From JANSWP01 sp041941305 (GTDB taxonomy: Bacteria > Bacteroidota > Bacteroidia > Chitinophagales > Saprospiraceae), in contig JBGTQJ010000006.1 in the NCBI GenBank assembly GCA_041941305.1, positions 186,001-250,000 of the forward strand: a DNA stretch of 64,000 nucleotides. Direction: 5' to 3'. The number at the start of each line of letters is the position of its first letter. Positions within the stretch are counted from its first letter, which is position 1. This document shows positions 21,201 through 26,393 of the stretch, one piece after another. The notes under the pieces were generated by a model. That model did not search any database, was not told the origin of the DNA, and was given only the letters and a program-made list of their open reading frames with translations. The translations under genes and the position numbers were made by a program.

Positions 21201-22453
21201 TCAATAATTTTTTGTCAAATGCCCTGAAGTTTACGCCCAAAGGTGGAAAGGTAAAGGCCTTAGTAACCGATTTGGCGCACAGCATCCGCATTGAAATTGA
21301 AGATACGGGGCGAGGCATCCATCCTGATGATTTGCCGAATATTTTTAATCGGTTTTATCAATCGACACAACCCGATTCTCCGACGGAAGGCGGCACGGGA
21401 ATTGGACTGGCGATTTGTCGCGAATTTGCGGAACTGATGTCAGGTCGAATTTTCGCCGAAAGTGATTTGGAAAAAGGCAGCCGTTTTGTTTTTGAATTCC
21501 CGAAAAAAGAGGTGTTGGGGGCGGTTGAGGGTGAACGGTTGACGGTTGATGGTGAGGCAGAAATAGTACCTGTGCAAACTTCTGAATCCACCGAATCGCC
21601 GTCCACCCTCAACCGTCTGCCGTCAACCGTCTTAATCGTCGAAGACAATCACAGCCTCCGTGAATACCTTCAAACCATTTTAGAAGAAAAATACGAAGTC
21701 CTGACTGCCGAAAACGGTAAAGTGGCCTGGGAGGTGCTTAATGCAGCGCAGCCCCCTAACCCCCTAAAGGGGGAACTTCCGCCCCCAAGCTCCGAAGTGG
21801 GAAGCGGTTCCCCCTTTAGGGGGTTAGGGGGCTGCGCAGAAATCCCGTCTATAATCATCTCCGACATCATGATGCCCGAAATGGATGGCTTTCAATTGTT
21901 GAAAAAACTCAAAAATAATGATGCGTGGCGACATTTGCCCGTCATTATGTTGACCGCGCGGGCAGATATGCAAGACAAATTGCGCGCATTGCGCATTGGG
22001 GTGGATGATTATTTATTAAAACCATTTGAAGAAGCAGAGTTGTTGATTCGGATAGAAAATTTGCTGCAAAACTATCAAAATCGAATTCAATTTCAGGAAG
22101 ACACAACCGCCGCCGATGCCCCTCAAATTTCGGAAGCTGATGCCGAATGGTTGGAAGCAATCGAGCATTTTGTTCGCCAAAATCTCGAAAACGAAAACCT
22201 CGAAATCACCGACCTCGCCGACCAATTTGCGATGAGCAAACGCAATTTGGAGCGTCGCCTCAAACAACTTTGTGGCCTCAGCCCTCGCCAATACATCACC
22301 GAAATGCGCCTCACTGAAGCGCGCCAATGGTTGGAAAACCGCAAAAAAAATACCGTCAGTGAAGTCGCTTTTGGAGTAGGTTACGGCAATGTAAAAGTCT
22401 TTTCCCGCAATTTTCATAAGCGATTTGGGAGATTACCCTCAGAGTATTTATAG
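18299..22453 (+). CDS. Hybrid two-component sensor/regulator (HTCS), intact
   Basis: 1384 residues. Signal/anchor segment (MRVWLLNFLFLYFSFALLG); periplasmic two-component-regulator propeller repeats over about 30-620 (e.g. DRQGFLWLSTPEGLQRYDGY); Y_Y_Y domain (FNLEFAVLSYEQ to IRVLKPYY, about 700-785); transmembrane helix near 790-810; HisKA with FANVSHELRTPLT; HATPase (NNFLSNALKFTP, GGTGIGLAICRE); receiver starting VLIVEDN with phospho-acceptor D in IIISDIMMPEMDG; and an AraC HTH ending FHKRFGRLPSEYL. Two stretches absent from the HTCS at 849 interrupt the cytoplasmic part: a repeat-encoded linker before the receiver (21521-21631), and about 31 residues inside the receiver encoded by a palindrome (21746-21837). 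A secreted repeat protein lies 146 bp downstream, behind putative AraC-type operators, and is its likely target. Confidence 0.92.
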   Translation: MRVWLLNFLFLYFSFALLGQQYIVDIQHYGVNAGLEHREVVAVFQDRQGFLWLSTPEGLQRYDGYEFRRFGTVDAHHKYNDHYRTIKQDAAGWLWLLRSQKGLVAGKIDLFHPEKQTIHTFEEMFGDSLKFAPSELTWRVIHDAGGNLYFGAVNPGRLIIFDSTRQFRVFNFPQFDILEPIAVGEKGTIWCLANDVKVLELNPSGKVLRQFEAMDKFKINRTAQFHHNFLFYDVGDLSKFFFVQKNGMVDTIDLKDLGIPDLHELEVKSLPYGYFYDENLDAFWIRGYLVSRKSKKLLTKQLLDKNVRAVLKNGPYQYIIGSNYGLYFITLTPKLFEQYLQLKDDNDSVAIATRGLISIGETLYANAEGLGLKAVNLKSGLVSDIKFPTNATMEGWGFRAIGKTADGKLLLNIMNQLTVFDPNAFQVIGQWTSGTDFWDYFEDRNGRVWLVGESSQKVNNPAGSIAFLEENASKISIFSQYNEFTELREGLILNIQTDKKGRVWLCSNRGFYLLDLEEGITARYWSGGKDEFYLPTDNIQHFHEDEAGVFWLATGGAGLIRWDHFSNAPAQNKSNWKQFTIAEGLSNNVIYAVYEDNHEQLWMSSNNGIIQFDKNTFAVKTWLEKYGVTHREFNRTSHWQAEDGTIYLGGLNGVTMFHPDDFQRVELISSKPPQLSITTFQQFDGETNRLRNRTTDLLVSNEIVLHPADRFFNLEFAVLSYEQTPRIQYAWQIEGVLDKWQFQKERSLRFSQLPYGEHLLKIRGQTADGQWLSEDLVIPIRVLKPYYLQTWFIVGVAFLLLGLILGIYRWRTLEMRRRHHFLHKEVQKQTATIRAQAEELRHLDEVKSRFFANVSHELRTPLTLMLGPVSSVLNSGKLDNRNFTLLKKAQQSGQDLLKLVGNILDLSKMDAGKMELNETHITFYPLVKRLVATFESHAERQGIQLLFEYQLPKYLKLELDASKLETIFNNFLSNALKFTPKGGKVKALVTDLAHSIRIEIEDTGRGIHPDDLPNIFNRFYQSTQPDSPTEGGTGIGLAICREFAELMSGRIFAESDLEKGSRFVFEFPKKEVLGAVEGERLTVDGEAEIVPVQTSESTESPSTLNRLPSTVLIVEDNHSLREYLQTILEEKYEVLTAENGKVAWEVLNAAQPPNPLKGELPPPSSEVGSGSPFRGLGGCAEIPSIIISDIMMPEMDGFQLLKKLKNNDAWRHLPVIMLTARADMQDKLRALRIGVDDYLLKPFEEAELLIRIENLLQNYQNRIQFQEDTTAADAPQISEADAEWLEAIEHFVRQNLENENLEITDLADQFAMSKRNLERRLKQLCGLSPRQYITEMRLTEARQWLENRKKNTVSEVAFGVGYGNVKVFSRNFHKRFGRLPSEYL
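21521..21631. repeat. In-frame GGTTGACG-type inverted repeat in the HTCS coding sequence
   Basis: The left arm (21521-21553) holds tandem units GGTTGAGG, CGGTTGA and CGGTTGATGG. The right arm (21599-21631) reads them back as CCACCCTCAACCGTC and CCGTCAACCGTC. It encodes the linker between the HATPase and receiver domains (about residues 1075-1111: GAVEGERLTVDGEAE ... ESPSTLNRLPSTV) without breaking the frame. Tandem-unit arms resemble the intergenic hairpins of this window. Confidence 0.6.
21746..21837. repeat. Large in-frame palindrome inside the receiver domain of the HTCS
   Basis: The left arm is 21746-21780 (GCGCAGCCCCCTAACCCCCT, then AAAGGGGGAACTTCC) and the right arm is 21800-21837, which reads it back. 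Each arm is 35-38 nt with few mismatches, around a loop of about 19 nt. It encodes AQPPNPLKGELPPPSSEVG and onward, between AENGKVAWEVLNA and IPSIIISDIMMPEMDG. The equivalent region of the HTCS at 849 needs only a few residues (AVNGEEGVLKGLATIPDLII), so this is an insertion. Its base composition is far more GC-rich than the gene. Confidence 0.8.
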
Positions 22454-22460
22454 TCCATGT

Positions 22461-22547
22461 CGCAAACCGCCCCAAGCCTGCCGCAAATCATTCCCGATCC
22501 TTTCAAAACGCCGCAAATCGTTCCCTTTTGGTCGCAAATCGTGCCTA
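22461..22547 (+). promoter_or_regulatory. Four direct repeats, likely AraC-type operators of the HTCS
   Basis: CGCAAA occurs at 22461, 22482, 22512 and 22533, in a wider consensus close to G(C/T)CGCAAATCRTTCCC. The start-to-start spacings are 21, 30 and 21 bp, that is about 2, 3 and 2 helical turns, so all copies face the same side of the DNA. AraC-family regulators classically bind direct half-sites 21 bp apart. The array sits between the HTCS stop (22453) and the start of the secreted protein (22599), with a possible -7 box TACCTTGT at 22557-22564. Binding by the HTCS output domain is inference. Confidence 0.55.
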
Positions 22548-22598
22548 CTGCCCGCCTACCTTGTCGTCGAGTTTTTCATTTCAAAAAAATTACCCATT

Positions 22599-24296
22599 AT
22601 GAAAAAAATAATACTCGCGACCTTATTTTTCTTTCAAATTCAAATAATGACGTTTGCTCAATGGGGCACTTCCGTCATTACGGTGGACGAACCAAACTTT
22701 ACCGGCTCTCATACCTCTATGGCAATAGTGGATGGCAATCCTGCTATTAGTTATCATTATGGCAGTAGTGGTCATTTAAGATATGTGCGTGCAACGGATG
22801 CTTCAGGAAGTACATGGGGTTCGCCTGTGACCATTGCAACAGGACTCCAGGGGATTTACACTTCCCTTGCGGTGGTGAATGGCAATCCCGCGATTAGTTA
22901 TCGTGACTTTAATTTTAAAGGCTTGAAATATGTTCGTGCCACAGATGCCACCGGCAGTTCATGGGGTACGCCGGTTGACGTTGATTTTGTTAATAATACC
23001 GGTTATTATACCTCCCTTGAAGTGGTGAATGGCAATCCCGCGATTAGCTATCGTGAAAATACCAATTTTGATTTGAAGTATGTTCGCGCTTCCAATATCA
23101 ACGGCAGTTCATGGAGTTCCGCCGTAACAGTAGATGGCACAGATGATGTCGGAGAATACACTTCCCTTGAAGTGGTGAGCGGTAATCCTGCGATTAGCTA
23201 CTACGATAAGACAAACAGTGATTTGAAATATGTTCGTGCCACAGATGCCAACGGCAGTTCATGGGGCACGCCTGTGACGGTGGAATCTTCAGGTTTGGTC
23301 GGTCAACACACTTCCCTCGCGGTAGTGAACGGCAATCCCGCGATTAGTTATTTTGACCAATCGAACATCAATTTGAAATATGTTCGCGCCACCAATTCGA
23401 CGGGCAGTTCATGGGGCACACCGATAACCGTAGATGCTTCGGGTAACGTCGGCCGATACACCTCGCTGGTAGTGGTGGACGGCAATCCCGCGATTAGTTA
23501 TTATGACAGCGGCAATGGCGATTTGAAATATGTCCGCGCCGCCGATGCCAACGGCAGTTCCTGGAATACCCCCCAAACGCTGGTAAGCACAGATGAGAGC
23601 GGACAATACACCTCTCTTGCAATAGTGAACGGCAATCCGGCAATTTGTTATTATGAAGCCACCAACGGCGATTTGGAATTTATTCGCTCGCCCAACTCGA
23701 CGGGGGAAGGGGTGGTGGTTCCCGTTGAAATTATTCGGTTTAGAGGTATTCGTCAATCAAAGGGCGCGCTTTTGACTTGGGAGACGGCTTCGGAAACCAA
23801 TAATGAAGGCTTTGAGGTTCAGTGGGCAGCCCTAAAGGAGCAGGTTGGTAGTTCGCAGTCGGCAGTTCGCAGTTGGGAGAAAATAGGATTTGTGTTGGGT
23901 GAAGGCACTTCTTTTGAAAAGCAATTTTATTCCTTCCTTCATGAAAATCCTGCGCATGGGGTGAATTATTATCGGCTAAAACAAATGGATTACGACGGCG
24001 GGTTTGAGTACTCGGATATCGTGAGCGTAGACTTGACAAATTTTCAAAATTTGTCAAGTCTGAAAATCACTCCAAATCCGGTTCAGAACGGCGAAGTGAC
24101 CCTTTCTTTCCCGGAAACAGATTTTGAAGAAGCCAATTTGGAAGTATTTAATTCTATGGGTGTTTTGGTTCAGACGGAGCGAATTTTTTCCATTGAAATG
24201 ACCATTCAAACGAACGACCTACCAAAAGGAATTTATTTGTTTTCGATACGAGTGAATGGGCAAATAATGATTGAAAAAGTTGTGATTCAGAATTGA
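22599..24296 (+). CDS. T9SS type A secreted repeat protein next to the HTCS
   Basis: 565 residues starting at ATG 22599 (MKKIILATLFFFQIQIMTFA signal peptide); an upstream in-frame extension to 22425 overlaps the HTCS and lacks a signal sequence. Seven tandem repeats of about 46 residues (about 35-345) share the core YTSLxVVNGNPAISYYD and DLKYVRATDANGSSWGTPV, and look like beta-propeller or beta-solenoid blades. Next comes a linker domain with EIIRFRGIRQSKGALLTWET, common before T9SS tails, and then a type A sorting domain (ITPNPVQNGEVTLSF to GIYLFSIRVNGQ). Two repeat insertions sit in frame in the C-terminal part: a tandem AGTTCGCAGT tract (23843-23878, encoding VGSSQSAVRSWEK) and a 33-bp palindrome (24029-24061). 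Confidence 0.85.
   Translation: MKKIILATLFFFQIQIMTFAQWGTSVITVDEPNFTGSHTSMAIVDGNPAISYHYGSSGHLRYVRATDASGSTWGSPVTIATGLQGIYTSLAVVNGNPAISYRDFNFKGLKYVRATDATGSSWGTPVDVDFVNNTGYYTSLEVVNGNPAISYRENTNFDLKYVRASNINGSSWSSAVTVDGTDDVGEYTSLEVVSGNPAISYYDKTNSDLKYVRATDANGSSWGTPVTVESSGLVGQHTSLAVVNGNPAISYFDQSNINLKYVRATNSTGSSWGTPITVDASGNVGRYTSLVVVDGNPAISYYDSGNGDLKYVRAADANGSSWNTPQTLVSTDESGQYTSLAIVNGNPAICYYEATNGDLEFIRSPNSTGEGVVVPVEIIRFRGIRQSKGALLTWETASETNNEGFEVQWAALKEQVGSSQSAVRSWEKIGFVLGEGTSFEKQFYSFLHENPAHGVNYYRLKQMDYDGGFEYSDIVSVDLTNFQNLSSLKITPNPVQNGEVTLSFPETDFEEANLEVFNSMGVLVQTERIFSIEMTIQTNDLPKGIYLFSIRVNGQIMIEKVVIQN
24029..24061. repeat. Perfect 16-bp palindrome inside coding sequence
   Basis: AGACTTGACAAATTTT (24029-24044), one C, then AAAATTTGTCAAGTCT (24046-24061). 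It encodes DLTNFQNLSSL, just before the ITPNPVQNG start of the sorting domain, and keeps the frame. It is in a domain linker, where insertions are tolerated. Confidence 0.7.
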
Positions 24297-24298
24297 AA

Positions 24299-24370
24299 TG
24301 TGTTCAGGTGTTTGTGTGTTCAGGTTCAACACTAACATGAACACACGAACACATAAACACTTGAACACAT
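24299..24370. repeat. Tandem-unit hairpin after the T9SS protein gene
   Basis: The left arm (about 24299-24328) is made of TGTTCAGG/TGTTTGTG-type units. The right arm (about 24338-24370) has TGAACACACGAACACA and CTTGAACACAT. It starts a few bases past the stop codon at 24296 and lies upstream of the terminator at 24409. Confidence 0.5.
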
Positions 24371-24408
24371 CAAAAGGAAACGATTAGTTTGATAAATAAG
24401 GTATCATT

Positions 24409-24447
24409 GCCTCTTCCGACTTTGGATGCGGGAGCGGCTTTTTTTTT
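24409..24447 (+). terminator. Intrinsic terminator between convergent genes
   Basis: An imperfect GC-rich stem, GCCTCTTCCG (24409-24418) / CGGGAGCGGC (24429-24438), is followed by nine T (24439-24447). It lies between the T9SS protein gene and the convergent SET-domain gene ending at 24465. Confidence 0.55.
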
Positions 24448-24464
24448 GTAAACTGCAATAATGT

Positions 24465-25067
24465 TCAGGAAACTACTGCCAGGGAGTGATTTTTCAAGCT
24501 ATAAACTGATTTGTATGGTAGATCACCTTTTAAAAAGCCCAACACTTCTCCAATATTGGCAAGTTCTACAAAAGGCAATAAAAATTGTTCTACCTCCTGA
24601 AAATGTACCAGTGCGCTTTTCACTTTTTCGTCCCAATGAGGATAATGAAAATCAAAATCAGAAGTTTGTAACATTCCTCGGCAGTCCTTGCGGTTGCACA
24701 TCAAGGTCATGTTGTGTTCAACATTTAATACCCCATACTCACAGGTCATTTCTTCACCTTTCTGAATATCTCTTATGGCAATATCAAAATTGTAACTCGT
24801 ACTAAGCGTGTTGGCATCACAACAATGATTGACATACTTTGCCAAGTCCCAACTGAGGACTCGGATTCCTCTTTCGTCTATATAGGAGTATTTTTCAATG
24901 ATTTCCTTCATCTGAGGGCTATGTCTTTCATATTCCTTTGGCTTGACTTCAATTTCAAGGCAATCTTTTACATAAACGATGGTGCCTTTGGGAATAAATT
25001 GAGTAGCAAATATACCATAACCAACTTCATCATTGATGTATTGAATTCGCGTATCCGGATGAATCAT
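24465..25067 (-). CDS. SET-domain protein (putative lysine methyltransferase)
   Basis: 200 residues, cytosolic. The SET core is recognisable: an N-terminal GYGIFATQFIPKGTIVYV strand pair; AKYVNHCCDANT (the N-H-x-C cofactor-binding motif, about residues 92-103); the GEEMTCEYG tyrosine motif (about 123-131); and a post-SET-like CNRKDCRG (about 145-152). The family transfers a methyl group from SAM to lysine side chains of proteins. Scattered bacterial members exist and their targets are mostly unknown. Two micro-ORFs (25168-25296 and 25326-25382) lie upstream on the same strand, and a regulated promoter at 25452-25485 could drive all three. A GATGCC/GGCATC hairpin (25094-25111) in the leader could attenuate or separate them. 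Confidence 0.8.
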   Translation of the reverse strand: MIHPDTRIQYINDEVGYGIFATQFIPKGTIVYVKDCLEIEVKPKEYERHSPQMKEIIEKYSYIDERGIRVLSWDLAKYVNHCCDANTLSTSYNFDIAIRDIQKGEEMTCEYGVLNVEHNMTLMCNRKDCRGMLQTSDFDFHYPHWDEKVKSALVHFQEVEQFLLPFVELANIGEVLGFLKGDLPYKSVYSLKNHSLAVVS

Positions 25068-25167
25068 TTTTTATTTTGACTGAACGAAAAAAGGGATGCC
25101 CCTAGAGGCATCACCTGGATTTAAATAACATAATCAAAAAGTTGACTAGTAACAGTAATGCTAGATT

Positions 25168-25296
25168 TTAATAATCTTCCAGCCATGCCTGAGTATGGCG
25201 ATATTTTACTTTTTGTTCTTTAAGTCGGCGTTTAGGCTTTCCACTTGTTTCTTTCCGAAATTCCTTTTTCTTTTTAGGTTTTTCTTTGTGTAACAT
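25168..25296 (-). CDS. Small highly basic protein, 42 aa
   Basis: ATG at 25296-25294, TAA at 25170-25168. The sequence starts MLHKEKPKKKKEFRKETSGK and ends KVKYRHTQAWLEDY. The N-terminal 30 residues hold about 14 Lys/Arg and the end is WLEDY. A basic protein of this sort could bind nucleic acid or ribosomes; I do not recognise a family. It follows the 18-residue ORF at 25382 and precedes the SET gene by 100 bp. Support for coding is the clean frame, plausible composition and its position behind a motif-matched promoter. Confidence 0.5.
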   Translation of the reverse strand: MLHKEKPKKKKEFRKETSGKPKRRLKEQKVKYRHTQAWLEDY

Positions 25297-25325
25297 GATT
25301 TTTTATTTGTTTGAAAACTTAAATT

Positions 25326-25382
25326 TTAGGCTCTAAATAGATTCATTTCGAGCCAAGTTTTAATAGCTTCTTGCTGAGTCAT
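25326..25382 (-). CDS. Micro-ORF, 18 aa
   Basis: MTQQEAIKTWLEMNLFRA, starting at ATG 25382-25380 and ending at TAA 25328-25326, about 60 nt downstream of the predicted start site of the promoter at 25452-25485. It looks like an amphipathic helix. It could be a leader peptide or a functional micro-protein. The evidence is context only; cross-species conservation would decide. Confidence 0.3.
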   Translation of the reverse strand: MTQQEAIKTWLEMNLFRA

Positions 25383-25451
25383 ATCATTTTGAAAGGGAAA
25401 AGAATTTGAAAAACAAAATGATATTCACTCCTTTTTTAAGAAATATTATTG

Positions 25452-25485
25452 CAAAAGAACAAGGTAAATCTGAAGAAATTTTGAA
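25452..25485 (-). promoter_or_regulatory. TTCAGAA-type promoter, minus strand (SET/micro-ORF side)
   Basis: On the minus strand: TTCAAAATTTCTTCAGATT (25485-25467), 7 nt, then TTCTTTTG (25459-25452) at the -7 position. This is the same architecture and spacing as five other sites in 25-32.4 kb. It is divergent from the plus-strand copy at 25527. Confidence 0.5.
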
Positions 25486-25526
25486 TAAATCAGACTTGGT
25501 GATTTTTTTTAAAAAAATATTTTTCA

Positions 25527-25560
25527 TTCAGAATTTCTTCAGAATCAGCCAATAATTTTG
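25527..25560 (+). promoter_or_regulatory. TTCAGAA-type promoter, plus strand (micro-ORF/PepSY-like side)
   Basis: TTCAGAATTTCTTCAGAAT (25527-25545), CAGCCAA, then the -7 box TAATTTTG (25553-25560), a full match to TAnnTTTG. The two TTCAGAA copies are 11 bp apart, one helical turn, as expected for tandem binding of an OmpR-type response regulator. An AAAAAATATTTTTC tract lies just upstream, as it does at 31092. Confidence 0.65.
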
Positions 25561-25620
25561 TGCTGCCAAACTTGGAAATCAATTATTTATATTTGAAATA
25601 AAATTTAAAAAAGGCCCAAT

Positions 25621-25773
25621 ATGCGATGGAAAGCATGGATTCGGTTGATGCGACAAAAATGGCATACAACTGAAAATGTTGAGCAAAATTTCAGTTATGA
25701 AATTTCAGAGGAAGAAGATTTAACAGATAGTACACACAACCCTTTTTTGGGTCTTGATACTAATATGATTTAA
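25621..25773 (+). CDS. Small protein, 50 aa
   Basis: ATG 25621, TAA 25771-25773. It starts MRWKAWIRLMRQKWHTTENV and ends THNPFLGLDTNMI; the N-terminal 14 residues are Trp- and Arg-rich and could be an amphipathic membrane-surface helix, and the rest is acidic (EISEEEDLTD). No family is recognised. It is the first ORF behind the TTCAGAA-type promoter at 25527, about 55 nt from the predicted start site, and lies 79 bp upstream of the PepSY-like gene, so they are probably one transcript. Confidence 0.45.
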   Translation: MRWKAWIRLMRQKWHTTENVEQNFSYEISEEEDLTDSTHNPFLGLDTNMI

Positions 25774-25852
25774 TTTTCCTCATCGGAGGCTCGCAAAAGT
25801 GCCAGCAGCCGGTATTTATTCACCAAATCAATTTACAATTGTTCATTGAAAA

Positions 25853-26299
25853 ATGAGAACTGTATTTTCTTGCATTGCGCTAATGACATTCTTAGCCGTG
25901 CAAACTACTACTGCGAACATTCTTATTGATGTTCCTAAGAATGTAATGACTACTTTTCAAAACCTTTATCCTAATGCTACAGATATTAATTGGGATAAAT
26001 TTGAAAACGACTACATTGCTTATTTTGAAAATGATGGCAATTATTCAGAAGCAACTTTTGATTCCACTGGAAAATGGTTGGAAACCAGCACTTCAATGGA
26101 AGTAGAGCAAATGCCAGATTTTATAGCTTTGTACATTTCTGAAAACATTGAAGAAGCCGTAGATTACTACAACAATATCACAATGACCGAGCGACCAGAT
26201 GAGGTTCGATATGATGTCTCATTTGCTACCGAAAGTTATACCGTTTATTTGGTTTTTAATGAAGAGGGGGACTTGTTGAGTAAAGAAATAGAGGAATAA
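25853..26299 (+). CDS. PepSY-like (BLIP-like) periplasmic protein
   Basis: 148 residues: signal peptide (MRTVFSCIALMTFLAVQTTTA), then two PepSY-like units. The first reads VMTTFQNLYPNATDINWDKFENDYIAYFENDG... and the second begins at MPDFIALYISENIEEAVDYY; both show the typical predicted-helix plus aromatic-acidic strand pattern (INW, YIAYF). Proteins of this family (PF11396-like) are frequent in Bacteroidota next to envelope-stress two-component systems. Location is expected to be periplasmic. It lies behind the TTCAGAA-type promoter and the 50-residue ORF, and a strong terminator follows at 26339. A role in sensing or buffering envelope stress is inference. Confidence 0.75.
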   Translation: MRTVFSCIALMTFLAVQTTTANILIDVPKNVMTTFQNLYPNATDINWDKFENDYIAYFENDGNYSEATFDSTGKWLETSTSMEVEQMPDFIALYISENIEEAVDYYNNITMTERPDEVRYDVSFATESYTVYLVFNEEGDLLSKEIEE

Positions 26300-26338
26300 G
26301 AAGAGAAATGATAAATTTAGTTTTAACGGGATTTTTAA

Positions 26339-26370
26339 GGGCACTGAAAATCAATTCAGTGCCCTTTTTT
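26339..26370 (+). terminator. Intrinsic terminator after the PepSY-like gene
   Basis: A perfect 10-bp stem GGGCACTGAA (26339-26348) / TTCAGTGCCC (26355-26364), a 6-nt loop, then six T. It lies between convergent genes. Confidence 0.85.
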
Positions 26371-26393
26371 AATACAAAATAATTTCAAAATCT

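Noticed and set aside
22425..22598. N-terminal extension of the T9SS protein to 22425, and the ORF from 22457 in another frame
   Set aside because: Both run through the direct-repeat array and the HTCS stop; the signal peptide begins at 22599.
25414..25548. Plus-strand ORF (MIFTPFLRNIIAKEQ...) across the divergent promoter region
   Set aside because: It reads through both TTCAGAA-type sites; the FFIQNFFRISQ end is just the motif translated.
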